Origin: Blastobasis lacticolella | Lineage: Eukaryota; Arthropoda; Insecta; Lepidoptera; Blastobasidae | Length of the DNA: 64,000 nt | NCBI GenBank assembly: GCA_905147135.1 | Contig: LR990053.1 | Span: 18,612,501 to 18,676,500 of the forward strand | Reading direction: 5' to 3' | Part shown: positions 9,526 to 19,659 of the stretch, piece by piece | Layout of the letters: the number at the start of each line of letters is the position of its first letter | How positions within the stretch are numbered: the stretch's first letter is position 1 | The notes under the pieces: model-generated | The model's input: only the letters and a program-made list of their open reading frames with translations | Databases searched by the model: none | Told to the model about the DNA's origin: nothing | Translations under genes and position numbers: made by a program

Positions 9526-10659
9526 GTTGATGAAGAATCAAAAATGCCTTTGAAATAATACATAAAGTACAATGTGTAATATAGTAAAAAGAAGAAAGTA
9601 CATACCTACCCTAAAAGGTGTGTAGTAAACGAAAAAGCGGCAGAACTCTCAGTACCTCCTATAGCAAGTGGAACAATGTGGTCTCTGCCAACATTTACGT
9701 GAAAATAATAAAAATTGCAATAAAAAAAAACTGCGTCAAATTCACCTATTTTTCTTCGTTACAAATGTATATTCATACGTAGTACCATCAAAGACCCACA
9801 AACCACCAGGAACTTTGACCTAAACTTACTTGGGTAAAAAAATAGTTTCTCCAGGAAGTGACAGAAATAATGAATCAACGTTTAGTGAGTGGACCATCCA
9901 TCACTTGTGAGTAGTGCCTCTGAACTTCAGGTTGGTTCCGACGAAACCAGTTTTTGGTCCCATTTTCAAGTTTCAGCCAAAATATAAATGATTCAACAGC
10001 CTAACTATTGATAATATCTAACTATACTCACATAACAAATATTCATAAACTTCTGAACCGATCGTAGTTAAACATTGCTAATAATCTCTACTAAAAAAGA
10101 AACAATCTCGTCTGAAAAGTCCGGTCAGGAAAAAATACACACGTCAAATTAACGACACCCGTCTTTATCCGTCGGAAGTTGAAAAATATTCGAGTTGATA
10201 AATTCGGTTTCGGTCACAAACCCTGACCTCCGGCTATCACTAGTGAGGCGGTCTTGCATGTCGCGGGTGTGGTTGCATGCCCGCGATAATGCCCCGATGA
10301 GAAATAGAATTTTAACAAGGCTTGATATGCCGGTGAATAACCGATTGAAGGTTTGACGATGTTCTAGAAGCGTTACAGTACAATGCAGGAAGTACATGTT
10401 TTAGAAGCGTTACAGTAAAAATCACTCTGTCTATTAGGTGAAAACCGAATGAGAATCAGTTCAGCAGTTTGTTAGTTTATCGCGAACAAAAAAAGAGACA
10501 CACACGGCGTGGGGCTCTGTTTAATAATATTATGAAGTGACAATGTCGATGATTGATTGGCGATAATCTTTCCGTCACATTCCAACATTTTGGAGTCCGG
10601 CGTCGTATTTTATGTTTACCAAGATTTAACTATTTTGAATAAACCTCGTATCGCAAATG
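9526..10659. other. No gene recognised
   Basis: AT-rich unique sequence with scattered short frames of up to 82 codons and no recognisable domain. The GAAAACCGAATGAGAATCAG motif near 10440 is similar to GAAAACCGCATGAAAACCTC at 23500, a short repeat remnant of unknown type. Confidence 0.4.
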
Positions 10660-10885
10660 TGGTGATATGCTTGAACAATTCACACAGCACCATCTAGCTT
10701 CAAAGTAAGCAAAGCTTGTATTATGGCTCCCAGAAAACTGATAAACATCTTAAATATTTCTTAAATACAAACTTATTACATATACAACACTTATAAAAAT
10801 TATAATTTTAATTTATGCCCGGACGGTAATCGAACCCGGGACCTCTGGGTGGCAGACCAGCGTGTTGACCAACAAGGCTTACGGG
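10660..10885 (-). mobile_element. SINE-B copy
   Basis: The minus strand has a tRNA-like head: TTGGTCAACACGCTGGTCTG (A-box side, 10872-10853) and CCCGGGTTCGATTACCGTCC (B-box, near 10840-10820). The body ends with AGCTAGATGGTGCTGTGTGA (10696-10677). It is collinear with the plus-strand copy at 37411-37656. Confidence 0.8.
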
Positions 10886-11047
10886 AGGCTAGGGATATGT
10901 TAAACTATTTTTATCATCCCGCTGCTGACCATGTTTTACTTAAACTATCTCGGTTGTTAATATACACGACTCACGTATGGAAACCACAAATCCACAAAAC
11001 TTATTTAAAGATATAAAATGTGGTCTCTTCTATTATCATCATCATAG

Positions 11048-11077
11048 GGAGGCAAACAAGAAAGCGTATCCCGTGAG
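11048..11077 (+). other. Possible 30-nt microexon
   Basis: A pyrimidine-containing tract ending in CATCATCATAG is followed by 30 bases (10 codons, two frames open) and a consensus donor GAG|GTAAGTG at 11078. Nothing upstream or downstream supports it, so this is a splice-signal observation only. Confidence 0.15.
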
Positions 11078-11206
11078 GTAAGTGAATCATCATTTATGTT
11101 TTTAATGTTGATATTCAATATTTAACAACAGTTTTGTAATAGAAAGAGAATGTATAATATATAACACATTACACCCGAGCCAAACAAAGCAAAAACAAAG
11201 ACTTAC

Positions 11207-11378
11207 AACATGATTTATATTCATAGAGGCATTCAAAGGGCAATGTATTATAGAGGCCCGCTCGAAGTTTCTCTGCACGATTGAATCGGTAATGAGGATC
11301 CGCAAGAGATCTGAACTTGCTGACTTTACTTGAGGAGTATAAAGGCCTTTGGTGTGTGCTGAGTGCACCGGTGGCCAT
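11207..11378 (-). CDS. Possible coding exon of unknown gene
   Basis: A minus-strand frame opens with ATG at 11378-11376 and runs 57 codons plus one base to a consensus donor (T|GTAAGT, 11206-11201). It would therefore end in phase 1. The peptide (starting MATGALSTHQRPLY, ending YNTLPFECLYEYKSC) has mixed composition, is not low-complexity, and matches nothing I recognise. TATAAATAG lies just upstream of the ATG (about 11398-11390), which could be a TATA box, but the spacing leaves no room for a leader; AGCAG|ATG could instead be a splice acceptor. Reading through the donor gives 12 more codons before a stop. It may be a transposon remnant or chance. Confidence 0.25.
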
Positions 11379-11409
11379 CTGCTGAAGGTCTATTTATACT
11401 TGCTTGCAA

Positions 11410-12480
11410 ATGTTTTCTATTAACTTTCAATAATTCTGAAGGATCTTCATTTAGCGCATTGTGAGGTACAATCAGGACGTGTATGACCCAAATGTAGATC
11501 ACAACCCCTAATAATTAAGACTAGCTTCTGATTTGGAATTGGGTCATGAGAGATTAGTTCTGCAAATTATTTATTTCACAAAATTAAAGTGAATAGACGC
11601 TCCGTATATCAAAAGGACGCCAGTACGCCGCACAATGCCAACAGCTCCCATGAAATTACCTGCACTAAAGGGTTATAAAACGAGATGCACGTGAAATAAG
11701 CTTCCATTTCCTATACAATACGGAACGATGCACGCTGGAAGAAAATGTCTTTTATAAAGTAGGTTATGTAAATTCAAAGAGTAAAGTTGATATGAACATC
11801 AGGCGGGGACACACGCGCCCCTGTCCCGCGCTGCGCCGCCCCATAAAACACCTTTATTACCTTTTAAACCTTTATTAGTTCCTAGTTTTTATGCCACCGT
11901 AAAATGGAAAATATAATTTGGTGGATAATAACTGTAAATAAGTGCAGTGAAACAGTGAACCAAGATAGTTTTGATAGGGTTATGTTGGATTATTTTATTC
12001 AGTAGGTCAAACTAGTTTTACGACGTAATCATTTATTGTAAAATATTTACGGGAAACAACCCGCAAGAGACCACTGTTCCCATCCCCATATTACACTAGT
12101 TAGGGCTTAGCTAATCTCACCGATGGGTAAATAAAATAATTGTTGATTATTACAAACGCTACCGCTCATTTTCTTTAAGTCTGTCTCAAAATAATAGTCA
12201 GTTTTACCCTGATTATTTTCAACACTGAGATCTCTAATTCACCTGGAAAGATGCTCTAGTAATGACGAAATAGCTCAAGGATAATAGTAGTCTATTAAGA
12301 TCTATTGCTTTTAAGGGCTAAAAGATTATTAGAGTCGCCCGACTGGGGAAGTACTTCCACCTTACAGAAACATCTTGCCTTTAAGCGCGGCACGCGAGGG
12401 CCCGCGATCCGCCATATGTATGTAAACTCTTTATTGAATCAAAAATCTTAGAAGTAAATAACAAAAGAAATACAAAAAAT
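11410..12480. other. No gene recognised
   Basis: AT-rich unique sequence. One short GC patch at 11805-11850 (GGCGGGGACACACGCGCCCC) is the only compositional departure. Confidence 0.4.
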
Positions 12481-12484
12481 ATAT

Positions 12485-12585
12485 CCATAACCATCCTACT
12501 CCTTTTGATCCACTTCGCTCGATCTTCGGCATCCTTGGTGGTGAGTATGTTGGCACTGTCGGTTAACAAGGTCTCCAGTTCTCCA
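12485..12585 (-). mobile_element. RTE-A LINE fragment
   Basis: The minus-strand peptide LLTDSANILTTKDAEDRAKW followed by IKRSRMV matches the RTE-A ending (AEDRAKWRRLSRKADPG), with drift at the end. Confidence 0.65.
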
Positions 12586-12761
12586 ACGCAGTGAATGCGC
12601 CTAGCATTTGCTAGTCCCACTGTATGACATAAAAAAATATTGTTTATTTTTTTTTTTATTTTTTTAGAACAAAAATATGCAATGAACGGTGCCAGCGCCA
12701 CATTAGTGAAGAAGGTTCAATACCATCATCATCTTCGACAGCCTCCTCCACATCAGAGGAG

Positions 12762-12838
12762 ATTTTTTTATACCACTAAGGTGGCAATCAAGCTTACGGT
12801 CTGCCCGATGGTAAGCAGTCACCGTAGCCTATAGACGT
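12762..12838 (-). mobile_element. CR1-a 3' tail only
   Basis: The minus strand reads CTATAGGCTACGGTGACTGC, TTACCATCGGGCAGACCG, TTGCCACCTTAGTGGTATAA and AAAAAA, the 3' UTR of CR1-a. A T-rich run lies at 12646-12665. Confidence 0.75.
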
Positions 12839-13059
12839 ATTCTTCGTGGCAGGATTTTTGCTACACTCTCCACGCCGTTCACTGGATATGGCAGTGTTTC
12901 AAATACACAACAGAAAAACTTGCTACCCGTTTTTTACGTCTACGACATTATTCATAATATTTTCAAAACCCGAAATTCGAAGGGGTCGATACAATTGTAA
13001 TAGCGCCGGACACCACACGACTATTATACATATTCCGACAAAATGATGCATAAAAAATA

Positions 13060-13330
13060 ATCAACACTAAGACCCGGGCGCCCTGGGGTCCGCCTTAACC
13101 ATGGTCCAGAATTTGACAGATCCAGAATTTGACAGATCAGGTAATAACAGTGATGCGACTGCCATCACACATCCGTGACCCTGTTAACAAAGAAACCTGA
13201 CCAGATGGGATCATGGTTACACATTCAGTCGCCTGAATGTGAGGTCTCATCACGATATTTTTCCTCATCTCACATAACACAGAAAAAGACATTGATAAAT
13301 TAAGGCACAGGGGATCGAACTCGTTACTAA
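13060..13330 (-). mobile_element. SINE-A copy with short tandem duplication
   Basis: Contains GGGCGCCCTGGGGTCCGCCT, ACCATGGTCCAGAATTTGAC, GATGGGATCATGGTTACACA and TTCAGTCGCCTGAATGTGAG. TCCAGAATTTGACAGA is tandemly duplicated at about 13105-13136. The high-coordinate end (GATCGAACTCGTTACTAACG) is the B-box region of the tRNA-like head. Confidence 0.75.
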
Positions 13331-13386
13331 CGCTAACCTTTACGTCACAATAATACATGCAATTGCTAAAATAATTACGATGACGT

Positions 13387-13397
13387 AATATCTGGTC
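13387..13397. repeat. Left target-site duplication of the twin-primed RTE
   Basis: AATATCTGGTC, repeated exactly at 14319-14329 on the far side of the RTE insertion. Confidence 0.8.
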
Positions 13398-14318
13398 CGC
13401 ATCCAGCTGGTACCTGCGATCCTTACCAGGTCGTCGGTCCACCTTGTGGAAGGCCTACTCACGCTTCGTCTTCCGGTACGTGGTCGCCACTCGAGGACTT
13501 TACTGTCCCATCGGCCATCTGTTCTTCGAGCTATGTGCCCTGCCCACTGCCACTTCAGTCTGGCAATCCTTAGAGCTATGTCGGTGACCTTGGTTCGCTA
13601 GCGAATCTCCTCATTTCTCATTCGATCGCGCAAAGAAACTCCGAGCATAGCTCTTTCCATTGCCCTTTGGGTAATAGTGAGCTTTTATATAAGGCCCACA
13701 GTGAGCGGCCACGTTTCAGTTCCGTAAGTCATCACTGGCAATACACATTGGTCAAAGACCTTCGTCTTGAGACACTGCGGTAATTGGGACGAAAATATGT
13801 GGCGTAGCTTCCCGAATGCTGCATAACTGAGTTGGATTCGTCGATTGACCTTTTTCTCGAAATTGGACCTACCTAGCTGGACTATTTGTCCTAGGTATGT
13901 AGTCGTCAACAACTTCAAGTGTAGTGCCTCCAACTGTCACTGGAGTAGGCACAACATGGACATTCGACATAATTTTCGTCTAGTCCATGTTCATTTTAAG
14001 ACCTACCTGTTAAGAGGCACTACAGAGGTCTTCCAGGGTTTCAGCCATGACTACGGTACTCGCCGTTAATATTGATGCCAAGTCCGTCCTAGTCCAGAAG
14101 CCTAACGATATCCTCCAGTGAAGCGATGAACAACTTCGGTGATATGACATCACCTTGTCTAACACCTCGCTGCAGCTGAATAGGTCCTACAAGGTGGACC
14201 CACGACCTGTTAAGGATCGCAGGTACCAGCTGGATACGGAATGCACAGGATCGGCCTTTGTGGAGATCTCTGGGGGAGGCCTATGCCCAGCAGTGGGCGT
14301 TTTCTGGCTGATATGATG
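13398..14318. mobile_element. RTE-B LINE insertion with twin-priming inversion
   Basis: A 5'-truncated RTE-B element in two pieces of opposite orientation. The minus-strand piece (about 14195 down to 13398) encodes reverse-transcriptase sequence in order: QLQRGVRQGDVISPKLF, NVHVVPTPVTVGGTTLEV, YLGQIVQLGRSNFEKKVNRR, GKLRHIFSSQLPQCLKTKVF, DQCVLPVMTYGTETW, MLGVSLRDRI, then TDDLVRIAGTSW. The plus-strand piece (about 14195-14318) encodes the missing end, RIAGTSWIRNAQDRPLWRSL then GEAYAQQWAFSG and stop, with a short ATATGATGA tail. About 45 bp is present in both pieces. The whole is bounded by 11-bp direct repeats. The reverse transcriptase has the QGD motif, but frameshifts and truncation rule out activity. 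Confidence 0.85.
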
Positions 14319-14329
14319 AATATCTGGTC
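14319..14329. repeat. Right target-site duplication of the twin-primed RTE
   Basis: AATATCTGGTC, identical to 13387-13397. Confidence 0.8.
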
Positions 14330-14394
14330 TAACATGCCAGGTAACGGCCTTTATTTCTCTTTCGCAAAACCGTTCCTCCCAAAAAGCAACCCGC

Positions 14395-14640
14395 CTCCAC
14401 TTGAGCAGCGTGTGTTTCTCCCGTCGGCCGCGCGTCGCGGTCTTGGCACCGCGCTGCTATAGTTCTTCCCAAATTGTGATTTATTCGCGACAAATGTCCA
14501 AATAAAGCGCCTCTTGTGCTATATTGCGCCGCGCCTCGCGCCCGAGCCCCGCTTTATTTATTTAAAAACGCTCCACGTAACGGATCGCCGCCATTTAATA
14601 TTCAATTGACGCAACGTTGACGATTTTAGCCGCGTTAGTG
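14395..14640. other. GC-rich island
   Basis: CGTCGGCCGCGCGTCGCGGT and GCGCCGCGCCTCGCGCCCGA, followed by GCCGCCATTTAATATTCAAT. No coding signal. It resembles the other islands with TTTATT and ATTTAATA motifs at the edge. Confidence 0.3.
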
Positions 14641-15267
14641 CAGTTTACGGCTTACTGGTATCATTTTTCAAGCGACGCTAACGCCCATAAGGCTTACTGG
14701 CGAATTCATTTTTGTTATTCGTGAAATACCGTGAACGTATATGAGAATGTCACATAATATCAATATGATGCTCGTTGTGTTACAAAAAAAAACGGATATA
14801 TCATTCGAAAAGCCTTTTACTGTATAAATGAAATGCCGAATGCCCGGGGCATGCCACTGCCAGAGCTGTGCAAATCATTAAAACTCTGTCTATTCCGACT
14901 ATTTCACTTTAACAGTCCGGGAGACTACGATGAATGAATGAGCCATAAAAATAAGCAGCTAAGCTTACCCCTATCACATTTGGATATCAGATAAATAGGC
15001 TACGGAAATGTAAGTCTCGTGAATGTGAACAATATATAGTCACGGGGTGCCAATCGGTTCAAGAGACTCCTCAACCATTCCTGGAGGTTGATTTTGGTTA
15101 ACTTCGCTTCCCCCAACTCGCTTCGCCATCGGTATTAGGGGGCAGACCTAACGAGTGGCTAGCTCGTTGCAGTGTTGACGTTCAATTTGCCTTAAAATTC
15201 GAAACGGCCACTTATCCATCTCGCAAGCATGTTGCTACTCGGTTGCGGTAACAATAACAATCACCAT
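14641..15267. other. No gene recognised
   Basis: Unique sequence. GGCTTACTGG occurs twice (about 14649 and 14692). Nothing else is supportable. Confidence 0.4.
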
Positions 15268-15405
15268 ATTGGTGTTAATATCCCGTTTGTGCTCTCGCGC
15301 GCGGGGACTGGGTTCATGATCCAGGATTTCAATAGAGCGTTTGCTGATCCCGTTAACAGGGGCACCTAACCAGATTGGATCACGGTTGCACATTCAGTTG
15401 CCGAA
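15268..15405 (-). mobile_element. SINE-A fragment
   Basis: Contains CTCTCGCGCGCGGGGACTGG, TTCATGATCCAGGATTTCAA, CCCGTTAACAGGGGCACCT and CCAGATTGGATCACGGTTGC. About 20 bases are deleted in the middle, and the tRNA-like head is missing. Confidence 0.65.
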
Positions 15406-15499
15406 ATGGCAAGACGTACGTTTATCTACCACCTTAGTGGTAACGAATGATTACGGGGTGGTGATTGATTGTAACAAGTTAAAACAAACCTACTCCAAG

Positions 15500-15660
15500 G
15501 TGGTGCAAGCACCCTCGGGCTTCCACGCGCCGATCGCGCCCGCGCTAACTACGACAAACACAATTACCCACCGCACACAGCCGATCGCCGCCGCCGCCGC
15601 ACTGCAAACACAGCCCGCGAAACCAGCAATATGCTAAACTATTTGCCCGTAACCACGGGC
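15500..15660 (+). other. GC-rich open stretch, coding status unclear
   Basis: A plus-strand frame open to a TAA at 15635-15637 ends in Thr/Ala/Gln-rich sequence (SGFHAPIAPALTTTNTITH, then QPIAAAAALQTQPAKPAIC). Such composition occurs in the disordered parts of transcription factors, but GCC-type repeats produce the same effect. There is no acceptor that does not belong to a repeat. Confidence 0.15.
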
Positions 15661-16984
15661 GCGGCGTAATAAGCTAATTTTAGAAGTGACCGATCGAAGT
15701 TAGGGGTTAGTTGACAATTTTAAGAGTATGGTCTCTGGTCTACCGGTGGTTATGATCCGTTTGACTCCCTGGATAGGTATCACCGCCCAGTCTAGATTAA
15801 CAATGTGAAATTATAAATTAATAATAATACATATTATAGCCGGTACCTCCATTTTATTTATCATAGAGAAGGTAAGTGAACGCATAGTAATGCTGCTTTA
15901 ATTGCTTTAATTCTTTGCGAATACGGGTGTAAAACTTTTAGTTGGATTTCTCAGGGGATTTATCTTTATGATTACTCCTTTGGCAAGCACAAACGAAATA
16001 AACAAAACCATAAACGAAACGTGTAATTGCTTCGCTTAGAAACAAGTCGAAGCGGACAACAACACGTAACCGCGCTCCACAGCCTCCGGCCGCGAAGGCA
16101 ATAGGAAAAGCGATATACACGTCGACGTAACTAAGTTCGAAACCTTCCCGAGTTCGAGTGCACCGGAATGGAGGTGCTGTCGACTGCGACAGTTATTTTT
16201 CAAGCAAAACTTTTGGGAAGTTCCCTCGTCGAGTGACTCTAACTAATAGACTAACTTAACAGTCCATTTTATGTAACTGAGAGCCACGTTAAGAATGAGA
16301 CACGGGCCAAAGTTTTGTCCATTATCTTTGAGATCTAAGGATATCGTTTCAGTGTCTAAATGGTGATTCTATTTTAAGTGTAAATGCTACTAATGTACGG
16401 TACGGTATGTTTCGTCCTCTTGACAGATTTACTTTTTCTTCTCCCCTCTCCAACTTTGACGGCTAGATTCCCTTTCAACCTATAACGCCAAATGTTTATG
16501 TTGTGTGCAATTAATATTTTAGTTGTGTCAAATCTTACCCCTCTACACAAAGCCTCCTGATGGTAAACTTTCATTTCCAATTCAGAACAATTCAAACTTC
16601 TATCAACTATATATAGAACACTTCAAAGCAGCGATAGTACCTATAACAACGAATTTCTATCACGAGCATAAATTGTGTGATGCGCCATTCGAAGCGTAGG
16701 CCTTTCGAGGAAATTTCAATGGATACTGTAACTATACCTATGGAATCAAAGTGTTATAAGTGTAATATTACATATTACCGTAAACGGTTTCGGTTCTTGC
16801 TGGACATTTCATTCTGCATTGGAGCAATAAAATATGTCGTTACTTGTAGGTAATTTTGGGTTTTACAGGATACTTCCCAAAAACCATCGTCATATCTTAC
16901 ACCCGCAGGCACTAGCGGCTGCGCTCGTTTCTCTATGAAATATATGTTTTTGTCACTTTAATTCGACTTTCCCCGATCCCCAAA

Positions 16985-17290
16985 CTGTATAGATAGACAA
17001 TACATCCACCCTCAAATCTGCTCAAGGCATGCTCCATCGTCGGCCACATTCTCGCATCTGATGTGATTCTGCCTATCCGCATGAACCGCTTTGTCTCAGC
17101 CTTTCTAATGTGTACAGCTAAGGAATGGAGTGCTTTGCCTGCCGATGTGTTCCCCGAACAGTACAATCTGGACACCTTCAAGGCCGGAGTGAATTGGCTG
17201 TAGCTACTAGCCATTAGGCATGTTCCATAATATTTTCGGCCGTCACCATCAAGTGAGATGGCAATTTTTGTGTTATATAGATGCATATAA
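16985..17290 (+). mobile_element. CR1/Jockey-group LINE 3' end (second type)
   Basis: Plus-strand frames give [40 protein letters not shown] and [20 protein letters not shown], then WL and a stop near 17203. This matches the usual end of such polymerases (WN.LP..VFP..YNL..FK..V). The 3' UTR continues with GGCCGTCACCATCAAGTGAG. A 145-codon minus-strand frame over it is antisense noise. Confidence 0.7.
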
Positions 17291-17439
17291 TACAAAAAAT
17301 CCTTACCACCTGGTAAAATGGCGGCCAAACGCCCGTCTCGTCCAAAACAAAACAAAAAAAAGTGAAACAAATGTCGCCGGACTAGCCTCGGGCCCCGTAA
17401 TCCCGGAGTATATCTTTATGAGAACTATCTGGCGTGTGT

Positions 17440-17560
17440 GATCAGTATGCGGCGGGGGCGGCCGGCCAATCCGTCAGCGCGCCGTGCCGCGAATGTGGCA
17501 GCGCGGGCGGGGGCTTAAACTTTGGAATCTGCCCCGCTGGGTAGGGATGGGATGGGTAGT
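17440..17560. other. GC-rich island
   Basis: GGCGGGGGCGGCCGGCCAAT and CAGCGCGGGCGGGGGCTTAA, followed by a repetitive GGGATGGGATGGGTAGTGAT stretch. No gene. Confidence 0.3.
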
Positions 17561-17779
17561 GATGGCTAAGAAAGTACCGTGGGTCAACACAGAAAGTCGC
17601 AGTACGCGATGCCTCAGCCAGCAATGTGAACAGAACAGCGAAAAGACCACCATCATAATTCTACTTAAAAGTACTTTCATAAAATTAAAAGTGGCATTCG
17701 CGGGGCGCCCATAGTATAACCATTATGCACAAGGCATGCCAATGATACTTTCTTTCATACCAGAAGGAGAAAAGAACCC

Positions 17780-17930
17780 ATGACATGAAATCGTTCAAGA
17801 GGTCTAGAGGTCTCTTTGGAGGTGGACATCGCCTTGGTGACACCCGTGGTGTTGCTGATGTCGAAAGGCGGCGGTAATCACTTTCCACCAGGTGGCCCGC
17901 TTGCCAGTTTTTCCGCCGTACATAGAGCAT
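17780..17930 (+). mobile_element. CR1-b 3' end
   Basis: GAAATCGTTCAAGAGGTCTA, GGTGACACCCGTGGTGTTGC, GAAAGGCGGCGGTAATCACT and TTCCACCAGGTGGCCCGCTT align base for base, with few changes, to the end of the CR1-b copy at 57576-58068. It is 5'-truncated to the last 40 codons and has no clean poly(A). Confidence 0.8.
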
Positions 17931-18049
17931 ACTTCTCAAAAATGAAATTAATGCGAAAATATGTTAGGGCGCTGATACATTATGACACTGAAGACCTCAC
18001 CAGCACACATTTCGAAAAAGTAAGTTACTGAATTAACTCACCCATGCTT

Positions 18050-18165
18050 AGTGTCCCGTCTCTACGCCGGCGCCGGACCGAGTCTGGATCAGTATGCGCG
18101 GCGGCGGCCGCGGCGCGTGAGCATCGCTGTTCATCGATTGTTATACTATGTTAAGAGAAGCGGCC
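18050..18165 (-). other. GC island with Ala-rich open frame and donor-like end
   Basis: A minus-strand frame of about 41 codons (peptide IDEQRCSRAAAAAAHTDPDS then VRRRRRDGTLSM) ends at ATGG|GTGAGTTAA near 18050-18043, a good donor. A poly-Ala run in a CpG-rich block fits a transcription-factor exon, but also fits a GCC-rich island. There is no acceptor or start that I would trust. Confidence 0.2.
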
Positions 18166-18248
18166 CTGTCTACTGGTAGCTTGTAAGAACGATAACCGAA
18201 GTTAAGCCATATAAAGAGTCCAGGTACTGGATGGGTGCCTGTTTTGTA
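18164..18248 (+). mobile_element. 5S rRNA-like fragment, probable SINE3-type remnant
   Basis: CGATAACCGAAGTTAAGCCA followed by GTCCAGGTACTGGATGGGTG resembles the 5S internal promoter (box A AAGTTAAGC and box C with GTACTTGGATGGG), with the spacing of 5S RNA. The rest of the 5S sequence is absent. SINEs derived from 5S RNA are known. This is probably such a remnant and not a functional 5S gene. Confidence 0.45.
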
Positions 18249-19064
18249 CTTTGAGGCTAGTCGAACTTCAGAAGTCGAACTTCAGTCGAACGGCAACGAG
18301 CCTCTATAGCTGTGAACAGTCGAGGGAGCCGAGTACATTCGTTACAGGAAACCAAACTTAATTAAAAAAGGTGTGAAAAACTTGGGCCCCGCCCCGTAAG
18401 GTGCCGATGGCGGCGGCATTCCTGCGCTGGATGGCGATGCTTATCCGCTGACCCGCTGACCTCTGTGACGGTATTAAGAGGAGACTTTGCCGGTGACTTC
18501 ATCCTCTGAGACTGGACCAGAAAATATTTTTTTCAGATTCAGCTTCGCGTTGAACGTTCTCTCAGCCCATGTAAACATCAACATAACATCAAGCTACACC
18601 ATCACTTGCATCGTCTACTATATGCTATATATTATACTGGAAATACCTACTATACGCATAACCGGTGGGATTTCAGAAAATATAAAAATGCTTACAACAA
18701 TATACATTACAGATGGTAGTCGTATGGGCCACAGACAGTTTTGCTATCTTCTCGTTTGTCCCTAAGATTAGCTAGGGTAAAAAACCCCACCAGGTTAAAC
18801 ATAACCGCTCCCCATACAGTGTATATTAGGCACATCATAGGTCTGTAAAGCAAAAACGGGCGAACCGCAACACCGCAGGCGCATTACCGCGCGCTGAAGC
18901 CCCGAGATTGGCAATAAGGCGCGCCTCGCAAAAATCTCGAGAGCCTACATGTCGCTGAATGCCAGTCGATCGGGCGGAATTACCTCTAGCTGGCAGACTC
19001 TGGAGTTATGGAATGTTTGTAGCAATTTTACAAACATGTTTGAGGATCATTATAAAAAGCATTT

Positions 19065-19245
19065 CTTGACGTTAACGTCCCGATGGTCGGGGTCCGACTT
19101 GACCATGATCCAGGCTTTGGCACATCAGGTAATTATAGTGGAGTGACTGCTTTATGGGTTCACAACTGGGTTATGAAGGTCAGACCTTCATAACCCGGTT
19201 AGCAGGAGAACCGGACCAGAGTGGAACATTCAAGCGCCTGCTTGA
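19065..19245 (-). mobile_element. SINE-A copy carrying an inverted duplication
   Basis: TCGGGGTCCGACTTGACCAT, GATCCAGGCTTTGGCACATC and GCAGGAGAACCGGACCAGAG belong to SINE-A. In place of the usual GCCATCTGACCTC segment it holds a 37-nt quasi-palindrome (19164-19200) made by an inverted copy of the neighbouring GACCTTCATAACCC. Confidence 0.7.
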
Positions 19246-19659
19246 GGCTTATTCTGATTATCATATTTTTTTCCGTGTAAGACGATAGATATTAGCGATT
19301 GTAGCTTCCAGCAGTAACTTCCAGTAGGCCACAGAATATGTATAATAACGTGAATGTGAAGATAACTATGGTCCATCTTTATTACGACCTGACTTGCTGA
19401 TAGACTATCGTGCAATGTACATTCCGGATTGTCTGTGGCCTCATTTACAGCAGAAATGCTTTACTCATAGTCTTACCCAGGAAATGGGCATTAGTGTTTT
19501 TTGTATTTGTCTAAGATTATGGCGAAGCTGAAATCTAACAATGGTCTGTTACAGGCTAATGATAATGATGATGATCGTAGCTTCTTAACGAATAGACCTA
19601 TTTTAATAGGGTCATTCTAGTTAACAACTAGCTTAATCGAGATAATTCTCAGTCTTGCC

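Noticed and set aside
16933..17370. 145-codon minus-strand open frame
   Set aside because: It lies antisense to the CR1-group LINE end at 16985-17290, whose plus-strand peptide ([16 protein letters not shown]) is recognisable.
18164..18248. Functional 5S rRNA gene
   Set aside because: Only the internal boxes are recognisable; the outer helix and terminator are absent.
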